From Ephemerocybe angulata (Eukaryota; Basidiomycota; Agaricomycetes; Agaricales; Psathyrellaceae), in contig JAACJK010000016.1 in the NCBI GenBank assembly GCA_013368325.1, positions 140,364 through 204,363 on the forward strand: a DNA stretch of 64,000 nt, in the 5' to 3' direction. Numbering within the stretch: the stretch's first letter is position 1; the number at the start of each line of letters is the position of its first letter. Under the pieces are notes generated by a model that worked only from the letters and a program-made list of their open reading frames with translations, was not told the origin of the DNA and ran no database searches. The position numbers were made by a program, and so were the translations under genes. Shown in pieces: positions 1 to 10,019 of the stretch.

Positions 1-600
1 GGTGCGGTATGACATGTGAGTGACTGTCCTAATCGAAGATCATCGCCAGACTACATACTAATCCCAAAGTACTGTAGATGCCGATGAGCATTTAATGATC
101 TCCCAATATTGGTTTGGGTGAGACAATGGTGACTTTTTACACCTTTGATAAGGACCAATCATCCACGGTTCCCAAGAACCCTCAGCCAACGTTACTCACC
201 CATGCAGCCTCACAAAAGATGAGTTGAGAAGCTGCATCAAGTAGACACCATGACGCTGACATACTCGAGCCGTGTGCTAACCTACTGGTCGGAGCTCACT
301 CGAGGGATTGACAGGGATGGAGGTGGTATGTGGTATTGCATTCATTGTACGATGGGTGCGTGTATTTATTTGGGCTTCTATGTGTATTCTGCATCTTTAT
401 GGGTTGCCAACAGACATCCTTTTGGCCAAAGGAATAACATCTTCGAGGGCCAAAGAAGATATAATCTAGGTGTCAGAGAACAGTACAACGATGAAATTCC
501 CCTTTTTGAGGAATGACCCGAGTGTGACATTGCATTCAGCGGTGTCTTGCATGTTCCGGTGAATGCTAGTACATCATGACATGCTCCCGGGTGACCCGCC
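1..600. other. no recognised feature
   Basis: I see no gene, RNA or repeat with a partner in the window here. The short open frame at 250-516 has no recognisable domain and is not supported by any context. Confidence 0.5.
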
Positions 601-617
601 AGGGCCTGAGGTGATGC

Positions 618-749
618 CCAACATTGCTTGAAGGTGCCTACTCATGCGGTTGGCTTCATGCGCTATGTGCACAGACAATGTGCAAACAAAGAAATGGATG
701 ACTGCCAAATTTGGGCAATTGTGCAAGCAGTTGCAAACAAAGAAATGGC
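618..749. repeat. dispersed repeat family A (copy 1)
   Basis: About 130 bases, beginning near the words ccaacattgcttg, recur at 4101-4229 and 6909-7045 with a handful of substitutions. The copy contains two near-identical blocks around acaaagaaatgg about 48 bases apart. It runs directly into repeat B at 750. The order A then B is kept at 4101-4290, so A and B are probably parts of one larger dispersed repeat, perhaps an LTR. No coding capacity is apparent. Confidence 0.75.
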
Positions 750-1037
750 CAGGCATTCCCCAGGGCTTGGTACCACTGCTGTCACGTTCCTGTTGTTGAC
801 CTGGACACTAACACGCTGTAAAGCTCAAAAGGTGGTCCATTGTCAAGGCTGGCTAGGTCAAGAGCCACCTGGCAAAGATTTTAGGCGTCCGATGACGCCG
901 ATGGACCAGGATGGAGGCCGCTCCGAAGCGCGGAGGTCGCTTGATGGGATGGGTACATGACTTTCGTTTGATGCTGAAACAGTTATGTACATAATTTGGA
1001 CTGTGTGATGAACCTTATAGATAAGAGCGTGGTGTTC
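750..1037. repeat. direct repeat B (copy 1), 288 bp
   Basis: This segment matches 2511-2798 at a constant offset of 1761 bases, without indels and with only a few substitutions by eye. A third partial copy starts near 4229. The two full copies flank the histone H3-like relic. The ends are not TG...CA, so I do not call them LTRs. The right end runs into an array of about 20-21-bp units. Confidence 0.85.
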
Positions 1038-1112
1038 GCTCCGAAGGATGGAGGTCGCTCCGGAGGGCGTAGGTCGCTCCGAAGGGCAGAGGGCACTCCA
1101 AGGGCAGAGTTT
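1030..1112. repeat. ~20-bp minisatellite (gctccgaagggcggagg core)
   Basis: Four imperfect units of roughly 20 bases share the core gctccgaagg followed by gcggagg. The same array lies at 2790-2858 at the end of the other copy of repeat B. Single units occur inside both B copies (near 920 and 2680) and near 2103. Confidence 0.75.
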
Positions 1113-1360
1113 GAGGTAGTTCCTGGAAGGATGGATATGCATGCCTGGATGGAAGGTCTGGCATGTAGGAGGAGATCTTCTCGAAGACCTACACTACATT
1201 ATGTGGCTAGGCAGGAAGAATGTCAGCGCCTAACTATAGCTAGACGGTTTGAAATGGTTTACCTTACATCGTTTCTTCAAAGACATAAATGCGAGGGAGC
1301 TCTTCTCTCTCCCACCTCTCTACTCTCAAACAGAAGTAATAATAAAATTCACTGACTTCC

Positions 1361-2046
1361 TTGTCCTCAGCCATCCGGAAGCAAACAGGCAGGATAATGG
1401 CTTTGAAGAACCCACTCCGTGGGGGCAAATGCGCTGTCTCGCTCAATTCCCCTGCACACCTTCAACACCTCTCAATCAAGAAACCCCGTTTCCAACCAGG
1501 GCAGACTGTGTTGCACAAAATACAGAGCTTCCAAGTGTCCACCGAGCTCCTCATCCAGAAGATGCCTTTCCAAAGGCTCGTCCGCAAGATCGTGATGGAG
1601 TACCGGGCAAGTTACTCTCATATATCTTCACCACATTCTCCAACTGACTTGGAACATGTCTATCGCAATATCAGGTTGACTGCCGATTCTGCCCTGACGC
1701 CCTCACAGTATTCCAGAAGGCCTCCGAGGCATACCTCACCGCCTATTCCAAGACGTGAACCTTGCTGCGCTCCACGCGCGAGAGTGCCTCAAAGCCTCCT
1801 TCAAGAACACAGTAGGTGGCCGTGCTCCAGCGTGGATCGTTGGCAACACCTTTCTCGTACGTCTCCCCTCCTGGCGAGGGGCGGTGGCTGGCCCACAAAA
1901 GGCACAACAATTACGGATTGAACGGAGATGGAGAAGGTATCGAAGAAGTTCGCTGTAGGAATGGAGTGAAGGTACCTGAAATAATCTCCCCTGTATCCGA
2001 CTCAGACGATGAGCAGCCTCCCCCCAAGAAGGCCCATGTATCATGA
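1361..2046 (+). pseudogene. histone H3-like gene relic
   Basis: The frame opening at 1361 reads as the core of histone H3. It has a KQT/GGK-like tail, [15 protein letters not shown], then [18 protein letters not shown] (H3 alpha-N and alpha-1). Skipping 1611-1670, a plausible GC...AG intron starting gcaagt with a branch-like ctgac, gives [16 protein letters not shown] (alpha-2). A one-base frameshift near 1753 is needed to reach NLAALHAR. A further frame (1816-2046) has a LAHKRH stretch where alpha-3 ends and a Ser/Asp-rich C-terminus ending at a stop at 2046. Intact H3 is about 136 residues and packages DNA in nucleosomes. This copy is strongly diverged, lacks most modifiable tail lysines and is broken, so it is probably non-functional. 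Loop 1 shows no insertion, so nothing specifically marks it as a centromeric variant. H3 ancestry is well supported; exon structure is inferred. Confidence 0.65.
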
Positions 2047-2150
2047 CTGCACGCCACCTCCCTTCTCAAGTCTCCAATCCATATACCCACATCGTCTTCT
2101 TCACAGGGCCCCTCCGAAGGGCAGAGGCTGCTCCAAAAGGCAATGGAATA

Positions 2151-2334
2151 ACTTTCCTCCAGGTTCTTCGATGCCTCAGAGGTGATGTGTAAGTATATAA
2201 GGTTACAAAGAAAAGAACAGCCGTGACTCGACAGGCCCGGGAACTCATGCCAGAGGTCTTGGGATTCAAATCGTGGCTTGAGATGGAAGGACAGGTATTG
2301 GGCGAGACCCGACAAAGCCACCCGAAGGGCAGCG
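2151..2334. repeat. dispersed repeat C (copy 1), LTR-like
   Basis: This segment matches 4391-4590. Both share cctcagaggtgatgtgtaag followed by the TATA-like string gtatataagg, and both end in a conserved gccaccc stretch. The TATA-like box and position among LTR debris suggest a decayed LTR promoter. Ends could not be defined. Confidence 0.65.
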
Positions 2335-2510
2335 TAGTTTGGTTTAACATGTTTGTTGGAGTTCCCATGCCTTCACAGCCCTGCCGTCCAACCTTGGTTG
2401 CTCTTGTCAGCATCGACGGGATACCTCAAGGGTGTTTCTCAGATCCGGATGGCTGTGAAGATGTTTGTCGTCCTAAGTATAGCGATGGACAGCAGTGTAT
2501 GTCCTTTGAC

Positions 2511-2798
2511 CAGGCATTCCCCAGGGCTTGGTACCACTGCTGTCACGTTCCTGTTGTCGACCTGGACACTATCACGCTGTAAAGCTCAAAAGGTGGTCCA
2601 TTGTCAAGGCTGGCTAGGTCAAGAGCCACCTGGCAAAGATTTTGGGCGTCCGATGACGCTGATGGACCAGGATGGAGACCGCTCCGAAGCGCGGAGGTCG
2701 CTTGATGGGATGGGTACATGACTTTCGTTTGATGCTGAAACAGTTATGTACATAATTTGGACTGTGTGATGAACCTTATAGATAAGAGTGTGGTGGTC
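2511..2798. repeat. direct repeat B (copy 2), 288 bp
   Basis: Second copy of the repeat at 750-1037, collinear without indels. The left neighbour is different (repeat A is absent), but the right end again runs into the ~20-bp minisatellite. Confidence 0.85.
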
Positions 2799-2860
2799 GC
2801 TCCGAAGGGCGGAGGGCGCTCCGAAGGGTGGAGAGCGCTCCGAAGGGTGGAGGGGAACAT
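2790..2860. repeat. ~20-bp minisatellite (second array)
   Basis: Three units of about 20-21 bases with the core gctccgaaggg(c/t)ggag. The array ends exactly where the truncated LTR sequence begins, so it may mark a rearrangement point. Confidence 0.75.
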
Positions 2861-2867
2861 GGCCATG

Positions 2868-3034
2868 TCCTTATATACGTAGAAATTGATACTAGCTGAC
2901 TACAAAATGCATACGAGACCGCCTGCGGTGGGTCGGTCATCGTCCGAGGTTGGGAGGCTGGGATATTGTTGGCCCGTCAGGAATGGAGGCAGATTAAGGT
3001 GGTTTCGGCATGCAGCCGAGACACCATCCTCACA
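2868..3034 (-). repeat. truncated 3' LTR (family L1)
   Basis: On the minus strand it starts TGTGAGGATGG and includes a tatataagg box near its broken end. It is homologous to 3599-3951 and to the solo LTR at 45316-45683. Confidence 0.7.
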
Positions 3035-3572
3035 ACTCCCAAGGACTTTCTGAACTTGACCCGCAGTTAAGTTCATCTCGTCGCTGTGTTGGCATGTCGA
3101 CAGCCGAAGGCCTCATGGTGCTGGTTGTCAAATGTTGTCGCAGTCGTCATCATAATACTTGCTTCGTGGATACGTAAACCGGGGTTTGGGACCTAGTCCC
3201 CCTTGTGGGACTTATGACATGGGATCTTGGCGGGCTCTCGCTGATATCCTCAAATGTTTTCGATAATATGAATGTTAAAGGTCGTGTTGGACAATGGGAC
3301 GACGAATGATCGATGATAGGCACTCGTGATAGTTGGCGATGTGATGGTGTGGTGGAAACTGGACGACGTGGAAGGCGAAGGACCCTGGTGGTTGCCTGGT
3401 GGCTGACAAGGCATGATACGCATGAGGTGATCGAGGCAGGGCATGATCGAGAGGGAACACCAGCTAATTGTCGTATGCAAGGAGTGCTCGCGAGTTGACA
3501 CTGACTGGATGAACAAGGCGAGATGCATGGTACTTGATGGCCATAGACATTGTCAAAGTCCCGAGGAAAGTT

Positions 3573-3596
3573 GAACCCCCCTCACGGTGGGCTCCA
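3573..3596 (-). other. primer-binding site of decayed element
   Basis: Minus-strand TGGAGCCCACCGTGAGGGG begins two bases (AC) after the LTR. The same primer site, with one substitution in this stretch, occurs in the compact LTR element at 25800-25819. The complement ends in CCA preceded by T, as a tRNA 3' end would. A T discriminator base occurs in tRNA-Cys of yeast, but the identity is not established here. Confidence 0.65.
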
Positions 3597-3598
3597 GT

Positions 3599-3951
3599 TT
3601 CATAAGAGAATGAAGCTGTGTGGGCACAGATCCCATGCACAGGTCCTCTCAGTTCGTCGGGGGGTAGGAACAATTCTCAGGACATGGAGAGAAGGAAAGG
3701 AAGATAGATTGGGGGACGAATAGGAGGGCAAGCTCAGGGAAGAGCGAACTGACAAACCAGTAGGTACAGAGGGTCCTTATATACCTGGAAATAGGATCTA
3801 TATGACTAAGAAACAAATATGAAACTACCCACGGCAGGTCGATTGTCATCCGAAGTTGGGCTGGCACTAAATTGTTGGCCTGTTGTTGGCCCATTGGGAA
3901 TGGAGGCGGAATAAGATGGTGTCGGCATGCAGCAGCGACACCATCCTTACA
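3599..3951 (-). repeat. 5' LTR (family L1), 353 bp
   Basis: On the minus strand it starts TGTAAGGATGG, carries gtatataagg about two fifths in, and ends near TCTTATGAA, where the usual CA appears to be mutated. It aligns along its length with the solo LTR at 45316-45683. Confidence 0.7.
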
Positions 3952-4100
3952 CACCCTTGAGTGACATCATGGCAAACCTTGCCCTCAGGGAGGGAGGCAT
4001 GCTTGGATTGGCACAGATCATTCAACATAACCTACTTTGGTGGCTGCCAGGTCAACACAATACCCCTGAACACCCCTTGATCTTTTTCTCATTGTCACCC

Positions 4101-4290
4101 AACATTGCTTGGCAGTGCCTGCTCATGCGGTTGGCTTCATGTGCTGTGTGCACAAACAATGTGCAAACAAAGAAATGGATGACTGCCCAATTTGGGCAAT
4201 TCTGCAAGCAGTTCCAAACAAAGAAATAGCCAGGCATTCTTGCCAGGGCTTGGTACCACTGCTGTCATATTCCTCCTGTCGACTCAGGCA
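4101..4290. repeat. dispersed repeats A+B (partial copy)
   Basis: Repeat A (4101-4229) is followed by the first ~60 bases of repeat B, in the same order as at 618-1037. This supports A and B being one larger family. Confidence 0.7.
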
Positions 4291-4390
4291 ATGTCAAGTA
4301 TTAATAATCCTTCCCTTCTATCAAAGCTGAAGTGCCGGTCTTCGACAGGTACATAAGCTTAGGGTTATTTCTGGAAACACCATTAAGCTA

Positions 4391-4590
4391 AGTTTCCTCC
4401 AGGTTCTTCTATAGCAGTGCCTCAGAGGTGATGTGTAAGTATATAAGGTTACAAAGAAAAGGATGGCTGTGACTCAACAGTCCTGGAAACCCATGCCAGA
4501 GGCCTTGCGATTCAATTTGCGGCTTGACATGGAAGGATGGGTATTGGGTGAATTCGAGATAGAACATGACGAAGCCACCCAAAGCGCGGT
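4391..4590. repeat. dispersed repeat C (copy 2), LTR-like
   Basis: Partner of 2151-2334, including gtatataagg. It lies just upstream of the gag remnant on the same strand as its TATA-like box, so it may be the remains of that element's 5' LTR. No terminal repeat or primer site could be confirmed. Confidence 0.6.
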
Positions 4591-4689
4591 ATAGGTAAAG
4601 TGTTGTGCTCGCGCACAGACCAGACTGGTAGAGTATAAATACTACTTAGAGTGATTTTTCGCTGTGCACATCTTCACCCTTGAGATCTA

Positions 4690-6571
4690 CAGCTCGAGCA
4701 TGTCTTACGTTTCATCTTGAATCCCAGCATGTGCCTCTAGTAACAGCCATCTGGTCACCAGAATCTTCAGCATCTGACAACAAATGCAATATACTCAACC
4801 ACAAAACTACTGAAAAGATGACTAACTCCGCTGAAGCTCAATCTGCTGTGTACACACCACTCATATAAATTGTCGCAGTTCTTCCGGGACTTTGAAACAG
4901 TTGCGTATTCTGCGGCCCCAGTATTGCATGACAAAGAATGGATCAGCAAAGTTATTGACTATGTCCCCGTGGTGGAGTACTAACTGTGAGGAGTGTCGGA
5001 TGACAACCGAAGACATACTGGGTGAAGTTCAAGACCGACATTGCCAAGTTTTACACCGGCGCTGACCACAAATGCAAATACACAGTCAGCGACCTCAAAT
5101 GGGCTTCAGAAATGTTCGCTTCGAAGAGGTCAGTCTCTCGTGAGGACTTTAGCGACTTCTATCAGAATACACTATAGTGATGTACCTGGAAAACAAGGAG
5201 CACCTCTCGAGCCGTAAAACAGCTTGTCTGCTCCTCAATTCATTTTATCTCGACCTTCGAAACCAAATCTGCGTGCAGCTTTGATCTGTAAAATCATCGT
5301 ACCACCCAGACGACCCCTTCCTGGTCGCGGACATTGTGTACACTATCAACATCGTGCTCGGCGCCTCGTCAGTCAACTTGTTCTATGCCGCACCCGCAAG
5401 GACGTACCAAGTGCTTCCGCCCCTGCGAGAAACTCATCTTTCTGTACCTCGCACAATGCACGATGCTTCGAACCTCCTGGGACCAGACCCTGTCAATAGG
5501 TTAGCAAACCGCCTAGAGACTGTGTTCACGTCCATGCTCACCAGAGTCACCACGGTCAGCTTATTTGCAAACATGGCAAATAACGGCTGGCAAGCCCACG
5601 GCATTGGACCAATGTATCGGGGATGCGTGTGGTGTGGAGTCGAGGGACATTGGTCTAACGACTGTAACCAGTGTCCATAACGGGCTGACCTGGTTAGTAA
5701 GAGAATGATCATTCAGTCAGACATCCTGGGACACTATAGCTTGCCTGATGAAATTCACATCATTCAATGATCAATCAGAAACCTCGGGGATGCAGTCAAA
5801 GAATGGCATCACCAGCATCAACAGAAACCTCTACCACTATGAACCTTGCTGGCCACAGGCGCGAACACCATTCCCATCGTATAGTCAAACATATTCCAGG
5901 TTGCCGAAGTTAACACTGTTTACCAATGTGCATACATCAAAGACGTACCTGAAGATGAACCTACACCGTCACTGCCTATGGCAATGTCCGCCTTATTGGA
6001 GGAGTTCGATGGGGAAGAGAGCGAGTGTGCGGGAACGGTGGACCCAGACCACTTGCCTCTTCTTGAGGCCACCCACGCTGCACTGGCGATGAAGATTGCA
6101 AGATGGGCGACTCGAAGCACAATGAAGAAGCAGGAGGAAGATCCTCAGAAGACAACAACAGCTGTTACCCCTCAGCCCATGCCTCGTGCCCCAGAAGTTC
6201 GGGAAGCACCGAGATTAAATCATGTGCCCATTCCGGAAGGAGTTGCGCAGCCCACAGCGCCCAAGTACATCCACCCAAATGCTGCAGCCCCACCACAATT
6301 CCGATTTGTGGACCCTATAGAGGACCCCGGTTGCATGGCATCTTTTGTCAAATGCAGCCTTGACTCGCCCATCTCCCTCTCTATGTACGAGCTGCTGAGT
6401 GCAGCATGGTCACCCAACCTGCGCAAGGGTGTCCGCGAGCTAATCTTGACTGGAGCTGATGTGAGAAAGAGTCTTCTGATGAGTGTCAGGGATGATGTGG
6501 ATGCTGCGACTGGACGAGTGTTGAGGATGATATGGATGCTGCAACCGCCAACCTCCTGTCTATACTCCTGA
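4690..6571 (+). pseudogene. Ty3/gypsy gag/protease-region remnant
   Basis: Gag-like coding remains lie in several frames. One around 4860-4975 contains DKEWISKVIDYVPV. A frame near 5025-5170 contains KFYTGAD and DFSDFY. The frame 5336-5680 ends in a retroviral-type zinc knuckle, CVWCGVEGHWSNDC (C-x2-C-x4-H-x4-C), which in Gag binds RNA. The frame 5978-6571 has FRFVDPIED followed by LSMYELLS...SPNLRKGVREL, resembling the conserved block before the protease of fungal gypsy polyproteins. Several stops and frameshifts separate these blocks and no reverse transcriptase follows, so this is a dead 5' half of an element. Orientation is opposite to the decayed element at 2868-3951, so they are different insertions. 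Confidence 0.7.
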
Positions 6572-6908
6572 ACACCTTGCCTGCCAATGCCCTCCTGGGT
6601 GGGCTGTCAAGGCTGGCTAGTTCGAGAGCTGCTACCCTAGCCAATGTATTCTCGTGCACAATCCTTGGCCTTGAAGTTGACAACCACATTCTCAGTTCAA
6701 TCTTGCCTTATCTACCTGGACCCACTTCTATGGCTACTTCTACACAACAGGGGAAGAACAATGCACTGATGTCACCTTTAGTGACACTCTCCCAGGTATC
6801 TCACCAGGGCAAGGATGACTGAGGTCACAGAGATGATCAACCTTAAGATTGCGAATGTTCAACCTCATTGCATGTCCACCCTGCATTCGGGCAGCAGTGC
6901 TGTGCTCT

Positions 6909-7045
6909 CCAACATTGCTTGGAGGTGCCTACTCATGTGGTTGGCTTTATGAGCTCTGAGCACAAATAATGTGCAAACAAAGAAATGGATGACTGCCAAA
7001 TTTGGGCAATTGTGCAAGCCATTACAAACAAAGAAATGGCCGGCC
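6909..7045. repeat. dispersed repeat A (copy 3)
   Basis: Third copy of the ~130-base repeat. It ends in atggcc like copy 1 but is not followed by repeat B. Confidence 0.75.
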
Positions 7046-7099
7046 AATGGGGTGTCCAAATGATAGGTTACTAATAGTATCATTAATTGATCATCATAA

Positions 7100-7212
7100 C
7101 TGTGGTAAAGCTTAGTGTGACATGTGACATGTCACACGATGTAAATATATATAAGGCTCCTGTTACAAATGATCCCATCTTCCCATCCTTGCCTTGACTA
7201 CCACTTGCTACC
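7100..7212 (+). repeat. possible LTR fragment with TATA-like box
   Basis: The string tgtaaatatatataaggctcc (7139 on) and the palindromic tgacatgtgacatgtca just before it resemble an LTR promoter. Only this piece is recognisable. It is followed by the tandem duplication at 7213. Weak call. Confidence 0.35.
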
Positions 7213-7530
7213 CACTTCTCTACAGCTGATGGTCCGCTGGGCCCCAGCTGGGGGTTGCCTCAGAGACACATACGACTTGGCCCGCTGGAGCCTCGCTTGT
7301 CGGATTGTTGGACGGCTTTCCCGTCTCTGACATCAACCCCTTCCAAAGTTTTAATTCACTTTTTCCCCTTCATTTCACTTCTCTACAGCTGATGGTCCGC
7401 TGGGCCCCAGCTGGGGGTTGCCTCAGAGACACATACGACTTGGCCCGCTGGAGCCTCGCTTGTCGGATTGTTGGACGGCTTTCCCGTCTCTGACATCAAC
7501 CCCTTCCAAAGCTTTCATTCAGTTTATTTT
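7213..7530. repeat. tandem duplication, 163-bp period, two copies
   Basis: The segment starting cacttctctacagctgatgg at 7213 repeats at 7376 with an offset of 163 bases. The copies are nearly identical up to the ccttccaaag stretch. The strings ggtccgctggg and ccccagctggggg are conserved in both. No coding role is apparent. Confidence 0.9.
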
Positions 7531-7825
7531 CTTCCATTGGCGAGTCTCGATTGAAAAGGACCGATACAGGGCATAGTGAGATTGCATAGGGTACGCATTA
7601 GTGATGGAAGGCACTGTGAGCGCACTCGTGATAATTAAGAGATAAACTGCTGGGGATAGTGCTGGTGTAGAGAGACAAGTCGCAGTGTACACGTGTATGA
7701 CAGAGTAACGACATTCGGCGAGCGAATGGATATCAAGTTTCAACACAGATGGATTGCCGGTAAAAAAGCATGCAACAATATAGTCGCAGGCACGCTATGT
7801 TGGTTGCGAGAGCGTGATTCCTTTC

Positions 7826-7935
7826 GTGGGAGTGACCTTACTCGTGAGAGCGTGACCTTACTCGCGGGAGTGACTTCACTCGGGGGAGCGTGACTTCACT
7901 CATGGGGGCGTGATTTCACTCGCGGGAGCATGATC
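7826..7935. repeat. GAGTAA minisatellite, array 1 (inverted orientation)
   Basis: About six imperfect units of 17-19 bases, written here as ttactcgcgggagtgac or cactcgcgggagcgtgac. This is the reverse complement of the arrays at 9290-9490 and 18105-18300. Confidence 0.85.
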
Positions 7936-8460
7936 TTATGTGGAGGACCCAGTCGGGCTGCGTCTCAATCAGCGAGGCGCTCGCTAAGGCACCGAGGTCC
8001 CGATTACGCAGGCGCGCGCCTATAAGGGCGTGCTAGATCGTCGCGCCGGTTTGCATCCCTCAGCACGCTCGAATTGTTCGTGACCCCCATTAGGACCCCG
8101 GTTCATCGTAGGGACGTACTGTACCGACTCCTTCCATAGCACCCCCGATTTACCTACTAAAAGGACGAAGCCGTAGAGTAGCTTTTCTCTTCGTGTTGTG
8201 TTCACCCCGAGTTCCCGCATTTCGACTCCGTTTCTCGTTGTTTCCCTCTCTGTCCGCTATCTCGCCAGCAATCTATTCGTTAGATGGGAATAAAATTCCA
8301 CTCTGAATTAACTCGCTCCGTTGTTTAACAGATGTCCTGAATCTCTAGGACAGCCCCACTCCGAGATATCCAAGCAGCTCTCCGGAGCCTGTCATCGATG
8401 AAATAACAATGGCTGCACCGATATATACGAATTACATAACAGAAAAATCTGTGAAGGGGT
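7936..8460. other. no recognised feature
   Basis: GC-rich stretch without a plausible gene. No repeat partner was noticed in this window. Confidence 0.4.
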
Positions 8461-8479
8461 ATAGACCGAGTAAGAGCGC

Positions 8480-8745
8480 AAGGTGCACCCTTGGCAAGGA
8501 GCGAGAGTCGCTGCAGCTGCGCGAATACTCATCGTGATGCCCCAATGTTCCGCTGTCTTCATCTGAAGCAGTTATTGTGCAACGAGCGCTCAGGGAAGGC
8601 TCGCGTCGTCATCGCTATTCATAGTATTAATAGAAAGCCTGGAATTGAATGGAACTTACCAAGCCCCGAAGTAATGACAGAATTGATCCTGGAGAATGGG
8701 GGTGACAGACACACCCTATAAGGGTGTCTAGATTCCTTGAAACTC
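8480..8745. repeat. old segmental duplication D (copy 1)
   Basis: This aligns with 14640-14860: shared gctgcagctgc, then atgttccgc, atcgc.att, attaatagaaagcctg, taatgaca and gggtgacag in the same order. The copies differ by many substitutions and small indels, so the duplication is old. Open frames in it are not conserved between copies. Confidence 0.7.
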
Positions 8746-9289
8746 GACAAGAAGCTCGCATTGTGGTGTATTCGGAATTAAACGGAGAATGAGGTTGGAT
8801 GATGCTTGCGATTGCGCCGAAGATAGAAATGGATCCGGTGAACGAAATTCTGTCGCAGTATTATTGAGTAATGACGAGTGGAGGAAGGCATGCCAAGGGG
8901 CTACAAGAGTGGAATGATAATTGGATAGAAGCCTTGTGGGGTGAGTGCCCGAGCACTCGTGGTATCGACGAGAGGGTGTGCGAGTGCAGCGCGCGCCGAG
9001 GCCAAGTAGTGAGCTGACATTCGTCGATTGCGCTGGCCCCAGGAGTAGGGAGAATGCACTCGCACGCCCGATTGCAGAATTAGGAGATTAATATGATGCA
9101 TCCTGGACCCGCCATGAGCCTTCGAGATCATGATAATCTATTTCCACGGTTAATTGCCCTGACCATTTGAGACTTGAATAAGTGACTGGAAAGTCAGTCT
9201 GGGACACACGGGGTGGGGGCCGACAGCCGTAAGTGGCGTCACACCCTGCGGGTAACACTATTATCAGACTCCTGCAATTGGAATCAGGC

Positions 9290-9495
9290 TCCCGCGAGTA
9301 AGGTTACACCCGCGAGTAATGTCACGCTCCCGCGAGTAAGGTTACACCCGCGAGTAATGTCACGCTCCCGCGAGTAAGGTTACACCCGCGAGTAAGGTTA
9401 CACCCGCGAGTAACGTCACGCTCCCGCGAGTAAGTCACTCCCGCGAGTAAAGTCACTCCTGCGATTGTCCCGCGAGTAACATCACGGTCCTGCGA
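9290..9495. repeat. GAGTAA minisatellite, array 2
   Basis: About twelve units of 16-19 bases built from cccgcgagtaa alternating with ggttaca or tgtcacgct spacers. The same family occurs at 7826-7935 (opposite orientation) and 18105-18300 (same orientation). Confidence 0.9.
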
Positions 9496-10019
9496 ATATA
9501 TTGTTCCACATTGCATGATTAACCTCGATTCCACAAAGCGAAATTAATAAGTCTAGCCGCGTCCAGCCTACATTTTCGCCAAGGATGCAGTAGTGAAATA
9601 TATACGCACTGTCACTGTCTGTGTGTTGTCTGGACCTACCGCAACCCCGAGAACTTGGCTGCTTGGCTTGGACTCCCTGTTGAGTCCTCATTTCCTTGGA
9701 CCATTTCTGTGCTTAATTATATTTCTTCCGCTCTCCATGCAATGCAAATGACATATAGCAAAGCCATTCAATCGAAGCGAGGCCGCATTTAGGTTGCCTC
9801 GCTGCAATCGCACAATGCCAGGTGTCCGTCGTTCAAATTCGAGTGGTACTCGCCTGTGCACCCAAACCTCCTTTGTAGGACATGAGATTGTCTCCACCAG
9901 TTTCCATGATTTTTGTTTGGTCCTCCGAGGATGTATCATGGATGAACATGTTTCAATTTGTGCCGTTGTTTGCTGAATCGGTACGACGAGCGTTGATTTA
10001 CAAGCTAACTATCTGTCCA
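9496..10019. other. no recognised feature
   Basis: No gene, RNA or repeat partner recognised between the minisatellite and the duplicated segment at 10020. Confidence 0.4.

Larger units (their letters stand above)
2868..3951 (-). mobile_element. decayed, internally deleted Ty3/gypsy-type LTR element
   Basis: Read on the minus strand there is a 5' LTR (3599-3951), a primer-binding site (about 3573-3596) two bases after it, about 540 bases of internal sequence, a purine-rich tract (3035-3044) and a truncated 3' LTR (about 2868-3034). The two LTRs clearly align but are substantially diverged, so the insertion is old. No intact gag or pol frame remains. The internal end, just before the purine tract, is basic and Pro/Ser-rich in one frame, as at gypsy pol C-termini, but this is weak. 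The 3' LTR breaks off at the minisatellite at 2860. The family is inferred from LTR, primer site and purine tract, not from a domain. Confidence 0.65.

Noticed and set aside
750..2798. Repeat B pair as LTRs of a retrotransposon carrying H3
   Set aside because: The repeats do not begin TG or end CA, no primer site or purine tract adjoins them, and copy 2 ends at a minisatellite. Kept only as direct repeats.
9290..9495. CRISPR array or telomere repeat
   Set aside because: Units of 16-19 bases are contiguous with no spacers, and the motif is not telomeric. A minisatellite explains it.
9815..9860. tRNA T-arm-like gttcaaattcgagtgg
   Set aside because: No matching acceptor, D or anticodon stems could be drawn around it.
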